Shown one piece after another: positions 8,125-16,053 of a DNA stretch of 64,000 nt (the first letter of the stretch is position 1; every line of letters starts with the position of its first letter). The stretch is from Hymenobacter sp. J193. Its GTDB lineage: Bacteria > Bacteroidota > Bacteroidia > Cytophagales > Hymenobacteraceae. The DNA lies in NCBI RefSeq assembly GCF_024700075.1, contig NZ_JAJONE010000001.1, positions 3,991,001 to 4,055,000 on the forward strand, read 5' to 3'. Under the pieces are notes generated by a model that was not told the DNA's origin, ran no database searches, and was given only the letters and a program-made list of their open reading frames with translations. A program made the translations under genes and the position numbers.

Positions 8125-8664
8125 CTACTCCGTGGTGGCTACCACCATGGTGCCTTTGGTGGTAGCTACCGGAACCAGCGTTGGTTTCCCGGCGGGCTGC
8201 TTGGGTGCCGCCCGGCTGGCCGGCCGCCGGGCCACCGGCCGGGCGCCGGGGCCTTTAACTTCGGCTTTGGGTGCTGCTGCTGATTTGGAAGCGGCTACGT
8301 TTTTGGCGGCTTTTCGGGCCTCTTTGGTAGTAGGCCTGACCTCCTGGCGCTGCTTAAGCACCTGCCCGGCGAGCTGCAGCACTGCTTTGCGCAAGGATTT
8401 AGCGGGCTTTTCCTGCTCGCCCAGCAGCGGGTGCAGCAAGGCGGTCAGCTCGCCAGCCAATGCCTTGTGCACCATCTTCTTAGTAGGCCGCGCGGCCCGC
8501 TCATCGGCTTTCACCTGCCGGGCCTGCTGCTTCAGGAGCTGGCCGGATAGCTGCCGCAGGGTTTTCGCCACGGCTTTTGACGCCGAAACCGGTCCGTTAG
8601 AAATGACGTGGGGCGCCACGGCGGCCGTGAGCTGGGCGGTTAGAACTTGCCTGGGGGATTTCAT
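8125..8664 (-). CDS. Basic Lys/Ala-rich protein with an internal duplication
   Basis: 179 residues from the ATG at 8664 (MKSPRQVL); an upstream in-frame ATG at 8688 is possible. Two copies of a ~45-residue helical unit are visible: LTAQLTAAVAPHV...LRQLSGQLLKQQARQV, then LAGELTALLHPLL...AVLQLAGQVLKQRQEV. Each is followed by a basic segment. The last ~65 residues are a low-complexity Lys/Ala/Pro/Arg tail resembling histone H1-like or phasin-like tails. Function not recognised; nucleoid or polymer binding is a guess from composition. It lies in the stress island, upstream partner of nothing obvious, and is preceded on the same strand by a 37-residue membrane peptide gene 33 bp away. Confidence 0.6.
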   Translation of the reverse strand: MKSPRQVLTAQLTAAVAPHVISNGPVSASKAVAKTLRQLSGQLLKQQARQVKADERAARPTKKMVHKALAGELTALLHPLLGEQEKPAKSLRKAVLQLAGQVLKQRQEVRPTTKEARKAAKNVAASKSAAAPKAEVKGPGARPVARRPASRAAPKQPAGKPTLVPVATTKGTMVVATTE

Positions 8665-8696
8665 AGAAGGGAAAATGAAGGTGAACAAACAGCCGC

Positions 8697-8810
8697 TTAG
8701 CGCAGCCCGAGGAACACGGCAACCAAGGCTACCAGCGTACTCATGAAGGCATAAAGAATGAGCGTGTCGCGGGTGGCGGGGTCGCGCTCAGCCGATGAGG
8801 TAGGTTCCAT
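8697..8810 (-). CDS. 37-residue single-span membrane peptide
   Basis: ATG at 8808-8810 and TAA at 8697-8699 encode a hydrophilic start (MEPTSSAERDPATRDT) followed by one hydrophobic helix (LILYAFMSTLVALVAVFLGL) and a terminal Arg. It lies in the same direction as its neighbours, 33 bp before the duplicated basic protein and 54 bp after the dehydrogenase. Organisation and composition suggest a real small inner-membrane protein, but there is no recognised family. Confidence 0.5.
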   Translation of the reverse strand: MEPTSSAERDPATRDTLILYAFMSTLVALVAVFLGLR

Positions 8811-8864
8811 AAAAAAGTGGGAAAACCGGGTGGGAAACAGAGAAGACGAAAAATCTGAGGCGGC

Positions 8865-9908
8865 TTAGGCCTGGAGCATCGGCCTGGGTTCGGCCTGAGC
8901 TGCTTGGGCTGGTGCGGCGTGGGTCAGCTCGGTAGCCAGCGCCTGGCCGGCCGCCCAGCTGTCGAGGTTCTGGCGGGTGGTGGCGGCAATATTCTGCAGC
9001 GCCTCCCGGGTCAGAAACGCCTGGTGCCCGGTCACAAGCACATTGGGATAAGACAGCAGACGGGCAAACAGCGCATCAACGGGCGGCCGCCGGGAATGGT
9101 CCCGGAAAAACAGCGCCTTCTCGTGCTCATACACATCCAGGCCCAGGTAGCCCAGCTGCCCCGAGTCCAGGGCGTCGAGGGCGGCGGCGGTATCCAGCTC
9201 GGCGCCGCGGCTGGTATTGATCAGCATCACGCCCTTCTTCATCTGGGCCAGTCGCGGGGCGTCAATCAGGTAGGGTGCGTGCGGCGTCATGGGTGCATGC
9301 AGGGTGATGATGTCGGCCTCGGCACAAAGATGATCCAGCGTGGTATAGGTAAGGCCGTGGCGCACGGTCAGCTCCGGGTTGGGCAGCGGGTCGTAGCCCA
9401 GCAGCCGGCAGCCAAAGCCGCTCAGAATGCCCGCCACAATGCCACCAATGTGCCCCAGCCCGATGATGCCGACAGTTTTGCCGTGCAAATCGAAGCCGAT
9501 CAGCTCGTCGAGGCGGAAGTCGTAGGCCCGCAGCTGGCGGTCGGCCTGAATCAGGCGGCGGTTGAGGGCCAGCATCAGCGCCAGGGCATGCTCGGCAATG
9601 GCGTAGGGTGAGTACTCGGGCACATTGGCCACGCGCAGGCCCAGCGCCTGGGCGTGCGGCAGGTCTACCTGGTCGTGGCCGGTGGCCCGGATGGAAATAA
9701 ACCGCACGCCCTGCGCGTGCAAGGCATCCAGCACCGGGGCGGAGGCGTCATCGGTGCTGAAAATGGCTACCGCCTCCGAGCCCCGCGCCAGCGCCGCCGT
9801 TTCCGTGCTCAGGTTGGCCTCGATAAAGCGCAGCGGATGCCCGGGGCCGAGCGCCTCGCTCAGGTAGGCTTGCTCAAAAGGCTTGGTGCTAAAGACGGTG
9901 GTTTTCAT
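8865..9908 (-). CDS. ldhA: D-lactate dehydrogenase-like 2-hydroxyacid dehydrogenase
   Basis: 347 residues. NAD-dependent reduction of pyruvate to D-lactate is the expected reaction. The Rossmann motif VGIIGLGHIGGIVAG is followed by the D of GYDPLP that selects NAD. The catalytic residues sit in INTSRGAELD (Arg), LDVYEHEKALFF (Glu) and VLVTGHQAFLTREAL (His). The DVYEHEKALFF stretch is typical of fermentative D-LDH rather than phosphoglycerate dehydrogenase. It is divergent from a universal stress protein across a region with an FNR-type dyad 76 bp upstream, consistent with induction at low oxygen. A -7-like CACCTTTG lies at 9932-9939 on the minus strand. Confidence 0.9.
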   Translation of the reverse strand: MKTTVFSTKPFEQAYLSEALGPGHPLRFIEANLSTETAALARGSEAVAIFSTDDASAPVLDALHAQGVRFISIRATGHDQVDLPHAQALGLRVANVPEYSPYAIAEHALALMLALNRRLIQADRQLRAYDFRLDELIGFDLHGKTVGIIGLGHIGGIVAGILSGFGCRLLGYDPLPNPELTVRHGLTYTTLDHLCAEADIITLHAPMTPHAPYLIDAPRLAQMKKGVMLINTSRGAELDTAAALDALDSGQLGYLGLDVYEHEKALFFRDHSRRPPVDALFARLLSYPNVLVTGHQAFLTREALQNIAATTRQNLDSWAAGQALATELTHAAPAQAAQAEPRPMLQA

Positions 9909-9961
9909 AAGGCAGCAGTGAGGTACGAAAGCAAAGGTGCGGGGCTGCGGCCGGCAAAAGA

Positions 9962-9988
9962 ATGAGCAACGTCATGCCCGGACATGAC
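9962..9988 (+). repeat. 27-nt shared intergenic element, copy A
   Basis: 22 of 27 bases match the reverse complement of 15606-15632, and 16 of 27 match that of 7523-7549. The internal part GTCATG-N6-CATGAC (9971-9988) is a near-palindrome. Its right end overlaps the FNR-type dyad at 9984-9997. All three copies are in intergenic regions of the stress island. Confidence 0.45.
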
Positions 9989-9997
9989 CTGTGTCAA
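9984..9997. promoter_or_regulatory. FNR/CRP-type dyad between dehydrogenase and stress-protein genes
   Basis: ATGAC-CTGT-GTCAA, nine of ten matches to the TTGAC-N4-GTCAA form bound by DNR/NnrR-type FNR relatives. It lies 76 bp from the dehydrogenase start and 70 bp from the stress-protein start. Relative to the -7-like CACCTTTG (9932-9939, minus), its centre is about 62-65 bp upstream of the expected transcription start. Confidence 0.5.
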
Positions 9998-10066
9998 GGC
10001 ATCCGGCCCGGTAAAGGCCAAGCTTTGTGGGGCTTAGTTACTTCAGCCTTCATCCTTCCTGCTGCC

Positions 10067-10933
10067 ATGTCCGCCTGTATCCTGGTTCTCACTGATTTCT
10101 CGACCGCGGCCGACCACGCCCTGGCTTACGCGGCGGTTCTTGCCAAGCCTCTGGGGGCTCACCTCGTAGTGCTGCACGTAGATACCCACACCTCCCTGCT
10201 GGACCCGGAGCTGCTTGCCGGGCCCCGCCCCGACCAGCAGGCGATAACGCTGGCCCTCAGTACCCGCATCCACGGGCTCCGCGTTCCGGCTCAGGCGGAG
10301 GTTTGTGCCGGAACGCTGGCGGTAGCAGTAGCGGAAGTAGCAGATCGGCACCAGCCGGCGTTGATAGTGGTGGGGCGGCAGCCTACCGAAGACGTGCCCG
10401 AAGAGCTTATTTCCTCCTCGGCAGTGGATGTGTTGCAGATAACGTCCCATCCGCTGCTGATGGTGCCGTATGCTGCTACACTCCCGGCGCCGCCGCACTA
10501 TGCGCTGCTGGCAGCCGATGACGAGCCATTTTCCTTAGGGGATAATGCCGGGTCAGTTCGCCACCTGTTCAATGCCCTGAACGTCCGGTTATCGGTGGTG
10601 CATGTGGCCACGGCCGGCCATCAGGCCTCGCACACGCAGGCACTGGACGCGGTGCTGCAGACGGGTATCACCATCGAAATGCCGCTGCCTTTGCTGCACC
10701 GCGTCACGGACGCCGACCCCGCCCGGGGCATTGCCACGACGGCCGCCACCTGCCACCCCGATCTGCTCGTGCTCATTGCCCGCCCCCGCAGCTTTTTCGG
10801 GCGGCTTTTTCACCGCAGCGTCACCGCCCAGGTAGTGCTCCACAGCGCTGTCCCGGTTTTGCTGCTCCCGGCTACGACGAAAGCTACGGGCCCAAAAATC
10901 TCCCTGCATGCGGCCGGGCAATACAACCACTAG
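10067..10933 (+). CDS. Tandem-domain universal stress protein
   Basis: 288 residues from the ATG at 10067; the frame is open upstream to 9962, but that segment holds the shared element and dyad. Two USP domains are visible. The first begins ILVLTDFSTAADHALAYA and contains ALIVVGRQPTEDVPEELISSSAVDVLQ. The second begins YALLAADDE and ends LVLIARPRSFFGRLFHRS with VPVLLLP. The ATP-binding G-2X-G-9X-GS motif is degenerate in domain 1 and partly kept in domain 2. Such proteins accumulate under energy or oxygen limitation. Divergent from the dehydrogenase. Confidence 0.88.
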   Translation: MSACILVLTDFSTAADHALAYAAVLAKPLGAHLVVLHVDTHTSLLDPELLAGPRPDQQAITLALSTRIHGLRVPAQAEVCAGTLAVAVAEVADRHQPALIVVGRQPTEDVPEELISSSAVDVLQITSHPLLMVPYAATLPAPPHYALLAADDEPFSLGDNAGSVRHLFNALNVRLSVVHVATAGHQASHTQALDAVLQTGITIEMPLPLLHRVTDADPARGIATTAATCHPDLLVLIARPRSFFGRLFHRSVTAQVVLHSAVPVLLLPATTKATGPKISLHAAGQYNH

Positions 10934-11007
10934 CCAATCAGCCCTAAGCTTTTGTATCGTTGATGTAGCGCCCTGCCCATCTCCCTCACCTTTTTCAGTC
11001 CTTTCCC

Positions 11008-12473
11008 ATGAACCACCAATCTGCCCATCTTGCCCCGGAAGAGCTGCTGGCCGATGCTGACATCAAGCTGGCCATCGAGCGGCTGTTTCAGCAGAAAAAA
11101 GGCGTGGCCGCTTCCCTGCTCGAAGTCACCTGCCGGACGGTATTGTGGAGCTGACGGGCTTTACCGACAGCCTGCTTTCCCGGGAGCGGGCCGAGGACAT
11201 GGCCAAAGCCGTGCGGGGCGTCCGTGGGGTTATCGATGAAATCAGCATCCGCACCCCCGATGTGCCGGATGAGGTGCTGCAGCAGCGGGTGGAGCAGGCC
11301 CTGGCCCAGGATCCGGCCGCCGGCACGTATGCCTTGCAATGCTCGGCCCACGATGGCGAAATCACCCTGGATGGCTCGGTGCAGTCCTGGGCCGAGCAGC
11401 AGCTGGTGCTGCGGGTCGTCTTCGGGGTGCCGGGCGTGCGCCGGCTCCAGAACCGCCTGCTGGTGCAGGGCGGCGTGCTTAACAATACCGACGAGGAAAT
11501 CACCAATCAGATCCGGGAATTTCTGGCCTGGGATATCCGCGTGAAAAGTACGCTGATTGACATTCGCACCGACCACGGCGTGGTGCACATAACGGGTACC
11601 GTGGGCACGGCCGCCGAGCATGCTCACGTGGTGGCTACCGCCTACGTGGCCGGGGCCGCCCGCGTGGATGCCCGCGACCTGTTTATTGCCTACTGGGCCG
11701 TGGACAAGGAACTGCGCCGGCAGAAGTTTGCGCCCAAAGCCGACGAGGACATGGCCCAGGCCATCCGCGACACGTTGCGCTACGACCCACGCGTGGACTT
11801 CCTGGCGTTGACCGTGCACGTGCGCGACGGGGAGGTGACGCTGCTGGGCGCCATGAGCAACCTGAAGTCGCGGCACGCGGCCGAGCAGGATGCCCGCAAC
11901 GTGGTAGGTGTGGGCCAGGTGCACAACCTGCTGCAGGTGCGTGTGCAAAACCCGGCGCCCGACGAATTCACCCTCGACCAGGTGCAGACGGCCCTGGCGG
12001 CCGACCTGTTTGTGGGGCGCTACACGTTCGTGGTGAAAGTAAACGACGGACTGGTGCAGCTCTACGGTACCGTGGCTACGCACTTCGACCTGGAGCGGGC
12101 GGCCGATGTTGTCACCGGCATCAGCGGCATGGTAGCGCTGACCAACCACGTGCAGATTGTGCCTGAAAAACACGAGCCGGCCGTGGCAGAAGACACCGCC
12201 GCCGGCGTGGGGCAGGGGCACGCGCCCTTCCGCAGCCTGGAGCCCGACCATTTGCTGCAGCAGCGCATCCGCTACCACTACGCCTGGTCGGCTCTGCTGC
12301 ACGATCAGGACATTACGATTGACGTGCGCAAAGGCCGCGTGACGCTCACGGGCACCGTGGATACGCTGCTGGACCGCAAAAGTGCCGCCGTGGAAGCCTA
12401 CAACTGCGGGGCTCAGGATGTAAACAACCACCTGCGCCTGACGCCTCTTCTCAGCCAGCCACAAGCGTTATGA
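11008..12473 (+). CDS. Six-BON-domain protein, interrupted by a frameshift near codon 40
   Basis: Translation from ATG 11008 gives the first half of a BON domain (MNHQSAHLAPEELLADADIK to AASLLEV) and then a stop at 11149-11151. One extra base at about 11127 (GT-CAC) restores the frame to HLPDGIVELTGFTDS and an open frame to 12473. The repaired protein would hold six BON domains, each with the pattern V..G.V.L.G.V: DGIVELTG, DGEITLDG, HGVVHITG, DGEVTLLG, DGLVQLYG and KGRVTLTG. BON domains bind membranes or hydrophobic ligands and are usually exported; no signal peptide is seen here. Without repair, a start at GTG 11145 would give a shortened five-and-a-half-domain protein. A sequencing error or a recent mutation would explain it equally well. 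Confidence 0.8.
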
Positions 12474-12688
12474 GGCATCGGTCCACTTCCTATTCTTCCG
12501 CGGAAACCCGCCCGGCCGATACCCGCGCGACGCGAAACCTGGGCAGCTCCCGCCACGCTTTCCCCACCAGCAGCAGCGCGGCGCAGGTCTTGCACGAAGT
12601 AAACCACCAGCTCAACGATACCCTGACCGAGGCCGCCGGTGATGCCCGGGACCCTAACGCCGAGTGGTTCGACGGGAAAATAAGCTGA
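12470..12688 (+). CDS. Small hypothetical protein translationally coupled to the BON gene
   Basis: 72 residues; its ATG overlaps the BON gene stop as ATGA (12470-12473), a typical coupling arrangement, and it ends just before a terminator. The first half is Ser/Arg/Thr-rich and probably disordered. The second half (AAQVLHEVNHQLNDTLTEAA) looks like an amphipathic helix. No family recognised. Confidence 0.5.
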   Translation: MRHRSTSYSSAETRPADTRATRNLGSSRHAFPTSSSAAQVLHEVNHQLNDTLTEAAGDARDPNAEWFDGKIS

Positions 12689-12714
12689 CGGCTTCAGAAC
12701 CACACTAGCCTATT

Positions 12715-12752
12715 AGCAGCCTGACCACCGAGGTGGCCGGGCTGCTCTTTTT
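12715..12752 (+). terminator. Terminator of the BON transcription unit
   Basis: AGCAGCC...CCACC / GGTGG..GGCTGCT stem followed by TTTTT, 27 bp past the stop of the small coupled gene. Confidence 0.75.
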
Positions 12753-12809
12753 AGCCTTTCTACTCCACCCGGCCAGCTCCATGCCCGGCCGGTTTTTGCC
12801 CGATTTATT

Positions 12810-15482
12810 ATGCCCGAAGTACTTGAGCTACCTATTGCCCCGCCCACCACGCACCGCGGCCTCACCGAAGCCGAAGCGCAGGAAGGTCTGCGGCGCTACG
12901 GCCCCAATGCCGTGGAGGCCACCCCGCCCGATTCCTGGGCGCGGGTGCTGCTGCGGCAGTTTCGCAGCCTGATTGTGGCCGTGCTGGGTGCCGCCGCCGT
13001 TTTCTCCTTTGTCTTCCACGACTACGCCGAGGGCTATGCTATTCTGGCCGTCATCCTGATAAACGCCGGCATTGGGTTTTGGCTTGAATGGAATGCCCAG
13101 GCTTCCATGACGGCCCTGCGCCGTATGGGCCTGACTTCGGCCCGGGTGCTGCGCAACGGCCAACCCCGCGCCGTGCCCTCCGACCAGGTTACCGTGGGCG
13201 ACGTGCTGCTGATAGAAGCCGGCGAGGTAGTAGCCGCCGACGCGGAACTGTTCGAGGCCCAGCAGCTGCAGGTCAATGAGTCCACGCTGACGGGCGAGTC
13301 GATGCCGGTCAGCAAAACGCTGGTAGCGCCCGGCGTGGTGGCTCCGCTGGCCGAGCAAACCAACCGGCTTTTCAAAGGCACGGCCGTAGTCAACGGCACG
13401 GGCCGAGCCACCGTCACGGGCGTGGGCGGTGGCACCCAACTGGGCGAAATTGCCCGGCTTATGCAGCAGGCCGAGCGCACCGCTACCCCGCTCGAAGCCA
13501 AGCTGGCCCGCCTCACCCGCCAGCTGGTGCTGCTCACGGTAGGGCTGGCCGCCGTGTTTGTGCTGGTGGGGCTCTGGCGGGGCAAGCCAGTGCAGCTGCT
13601 CCTGGAAACGGCTATTGTGCTGGCCGTGGCTGCCATTCCCGAAGGCATGGCCATTGTGGCCACGCTGGCTTTGGCCTACGGCATGCTGCGGCTGGCCCGC
13701 CGTCAGGTGTTGGTCAAGCGCCTGGCCGCCGTCGAAACCCTGGGCAGCACCGATATCATCTTCACCGATAAAACCGGTACGCTCACCCAGAATCAGATGG
13801 CCGTGCATACCGTGTGGCTGCCTGAGGCTCAAGTGCAATTCCCGCCAACTACCGAGGCCGGGCAGGCGGTGCTAGTGGGCGCGGCGTATCAGCGGCTGTT
13901 GCGCGCCGCCGTGCTGTGCAACAACGCCACGTACGCGCCCGCGCAGCCCGAAGCCGCCCTGGGCGACCCGCTGGAAGTGGCGCTGCTGGCAGCTGCATTC
14001 GAGGGCCGGTTCCCGGTGGCCGAAACCCAGGCAATGCTCCGCCTGGCCGAGCAGCCCTTCAACTCCGATACGCGCCTGATGGCTACGCTGCACCGCCAGC
14101 CCGTCGGCGGCGGTCTGGTCACGGTAAAAGGCGCGGCGGAAGAAGTACTGAGCCTGTGCGGGCGCCAGCAAACGGCTACCGGAGTTGAGCCGCTGGTGCT
14201 GGCCGAGCAGGCGGAATGGCTAATGCGCGCCGAACAGCTGGCCCAAACCGGCCTGCGTACCCTGGGCCTGGCCTACCGCGGGCAGCCCGACGAAACCCCC
14301 GAAGACCTGGCCCAAGACCTGATCTGGCTGGGAATGGTGGCTTTTCTGGACCCGGCCCGCCCGGAAGTTATTCCCGCCATTGAGGCCTGCCAGTGGGCGG
14401 GCATCCGGGTGTTGATGGTCACGGGCGACCATCCGGCTACGGCCCTTACCGTGGCCCGGCAGGTTCATCTGGCCACCGCCGACGACGCCACGGCCGTTAC
14501 CGGCAGTGAGTTGGCCGCGCTGCTAACCCAGCCCGGTGCGGCCAATAATCGGCTCGGGCAAGCCAGCGTGTTTGCCCGGGTGAGTCCGGCTCAGAAGCTG
14601 GATTTGATCAGCTACTACCAGCAGCGGGGCCACGTGGTAGCTATGATTGGCGACGGAGTAAATGATGCTCCCGCCCTCAAAAAAGCCGATATCGGGGTGG
14701 CTATGGGGCTGCGGGGTACGCAGGTAGCCAGCGAAGCCGCCGCCTTGGTGCTGCGCGACGACTCGTTTGCTTCCGTAGTAGCGGCCGTGGAGCAGGGGCG
14801 CATTATCTTCACCAACATCCGCCGCTTTGTGCTTTACCTGGTTTCCTGCAACCTCAGTGAACTGCTCGTGGTGCTGGCGGCGGGTCTGGCAGGCCTTGAT
14901 TCGGTGCTGCTGCCCCTGCAGATTCTGTTTCTGAATTTGATTACCGACGTGTTTCCGGCGCTGGCTTTGAGCGTGGGCAAAGGCAGCCCCCGGGTGATGG
15001 AGCAGCCACCCCACGATCCGCAAAGCCCCATGATGCGCCCTCGGGACTGGCAACTGGCGGGAGCCTACGCCGCCCTGATGACGGCCGCGCTGCTGGGCTG
15101 CTATTACCTGGCCCGCTACCAGGCCGGCTTCACGCCCGCTGCGGCCACTACCATTCTGTTTTACGGGTTGGCGGTGGCTCAGCTCGTGCAGGTTTTCAAC
15201 ATGGCTGGCGGCCGGGTTCGGCTGCGCGACAATGATGTGCTGCGCAACCGCTACGTCTGGCTGGCGGTAGGCTTCTGCACGGGCCTGCTGCTGCTTTCTT
15301 ATTACCAGCCCCTGTTTCGTCAGCTGCTGGGCATCCAGCCCCTCAACCTCACCGGCGTGCTGCTGATTCTGGTGCCGGCCGGCGCGGTTTTGCTGGTGGG
15401 CCCGCTATTGAGTCGTTGGCTTGGCCGGTTTCCATCATCCTTACCCAAAAAGAAGGCGGCGACGAACCTAAGCGCGAAGTAG
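12810..15482 (+). CDS. Cation-transporting P2-type ATPase, probably Ca2+ export
   Basis: 890 residues with the full P-type layout: actuator motif STLTGESMPV, phosphorylation D320 in DKTGTLT, hinge MIGDGVNDAPALKKADIGVAMG, and about ten membrane segments. Residues that bind calcium in SERCA are kept: the Glu of AAIPEGM (M4), Asn and Glu in SCNLSELLV (M5), and Asn, Thr, Asp in FLNLITDVFPALAL (M6). This supports Ca2+ over Na+/K+ or H+; Mn2+ cannot be excluded. It would pump the ion out of the cytoplasm. It lies inside the stress island, downstream of the BON unit and separated from it by a terminator. Confidence 0.9.
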   Translation: MPEVLELPIAPPTTHRGLTEAEAQEGLRRYGPNAVEATPPDSWARVLLRQFRSLIVAVLGAAAVFSFVFHDYAEGYAILAVILINAGIGFWLEWNAQASMTALRRMGLTSARVLRNGQPRAVPSDQVTVGDVLLIEAGEVVAADAELFEAQQLQVNESTLTGESMPVSKTLVAPGVVAPLAEQTNRLFKGTAVVNGTGRATVTGVGGGTQLGEIARLMQQAERTATPLEAKLARLTRQLVLLTVGLAAVFVLVGLWRGKPVQLLLETAIVLAVAAIPEGMAIVATLALAYGMLRLARRQVLVKRLAAVETLGSTDIIFTDKTGTLTQNQMAVHTVWLPEAQVQFPPTTEAGQAVLVGAAYQRLLRAAVLCNNATYAPAQPEAALGDPLEVALLAAAFEGRFPVAETQAMLRLAEQPFNSDTRLMATLHRQPVGGGLVTVKGAAEEVLSLCGRQQTATGVEPLVLAEQAEWLMRAEQLAQTGLRTLGLAYRGQPDETPEDLAQDLIWLGMVAFLDPARPEVIPAIEACQWAGIRVLMVTGDHPATALTVARQVHLATADDATAVTGSELAALLTQPGAANNRLGQASVFARVSPAQKLDLISYYQQRGHVVAMIGDGVNDAPALKKADIGVAMGLRGTQVASEAAALVLRDDSFASVVAAVEQGRIIFTNIRRFVLYLVSCNLSELLVVLAAGLAGLDSVLLPLQILFLNLITDVFPALALSVGKGSPRVMEQPPHDPQSPMMRPRDWQLAGAYAALMTAALLGCYYLARYQAGFTPAAATTILFYGLAVAQLVQVFNMAGGRVRLRDNDVLRNRYVWLAVGFCTGLLLLSYYQPLFRQLLGIQPLNLTGVLLILVPAGAVLLVGPLLSRWLGRFPSSLPKKKAATNLSAK

Positions 15483-15605
15483 CGCATAGCGCACCTCACA
15501 GGCGTCGGAAAAATCAAAAGTGGTAACCCAGCCTGCTCCTAGGCCATGCAGCATATCTGAGAAGGCCACGATGCCGGAGCGGCTGGCCAGCGTTTCGGGG
15601 TGAAA

Positions 15606-15632
15606 GTCATGCCCGACCATAACGTGGCTCAT
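15606..15632 (-). repeat. 27-nt shared intergenic element, copy B
   Basis: Read on the minus strand it matches 22 of 27 bases of 9962-9988. The following FNR-type second half is not conserved here (TTTCACCCC), so only one TGAC half-site is present. It lies 110 bp upstream of the small CxxCH protein gene. A minus-strand open frame across this region (15468-15719) is probably not a gene. Confidence 0.4.
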
Positions 15633-15741
15633 GGCCGGGCCGCCGGGCAGGGCGTAATCTTGCTGCTGCGCTACTGGCAGGCACAACCGGGCAGCAGCTC
15701 CGAGGCAGTTTGTCTTCACTTTCTTCCTTACTCACCACCTC

Positions 15742-16053
15742 ATGAATGAAGACCTACAACTCAGCCTGGACAATAACGCGAAGGAATGGCTGGCACTTTC
15801 GCAGTCGATTTCCACGTCGGAAAAAGCAACGTTTGACCGCCTGCATAACGGCTTTTTTGCCGCCTACGGCCCCAACTTCATGGCGCACGTCTACCGGGCC
15901 GCTATTGAGCAGGTGCTGCAAAACATGCCGACGGCCGAGCGTGAAAAGCTGCTCGTAGCGTTCCGCCAGGCAATGGATGGGGCCATCAACAAGCACGCGA
16001 ACATGCTTCCTACCGCGGCGGACTGTATGGCCTGCCACGCCCGTAAGTTCTAA
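15742..16053 (+). CDS. Small helical protein with a C-terminal CxxCH motif
   Basis: 103 residues, no signal peptide or membrane span. The body is predicted helical (KATFDRLHNGFFAAYGPNF, VYRAAIEQVLQNMPTAEREK). It ends DCMACHARKF, which contains CxxCH. In periplasmic proteins this motif attaches heme c, but nothing here directs export, so a metal or redox site in the cytoplasm, or coincidence, must be considered. Position after the Ca2+-type ATPase and before the DUF2383 protein suggests stress-island membership. No family recognised. Confidence 0.65.
   Translation: MNEDLQLSLDNNAKEWLALSQSISTSEKATFDRLHNGFFAAYGPNFMAHVYRAAIEQVLQNMPTAEREKLLVAFRQAMDGAINKHANMLPTAADCMACHARKF

Noticed and set aside
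11095..11100. A-run CAGAAAAAAGGC as programmed -1 frameshift site in the BON gene
   Set aside because: The protein produced by slipping here would lose the conserved BON strand; a missing base near 11127 gives a normal domain.
11088..12464. 458-residue frame opposite the BON gene
   Set aside because: Antisense of six BON repeats; His/Gly/Val-rich composition typical of a shadow frame.
15468..15719. 83-residue minus-strand frame between the Ca2+-type ATPase and the CxxCH gene
   Set aside because: It overlaps the ATPase end and the shared 27-nt element; the similarity to sequence at 9962 is at the DNA level and in intergenic positions, so an operator-like element is the better reading.
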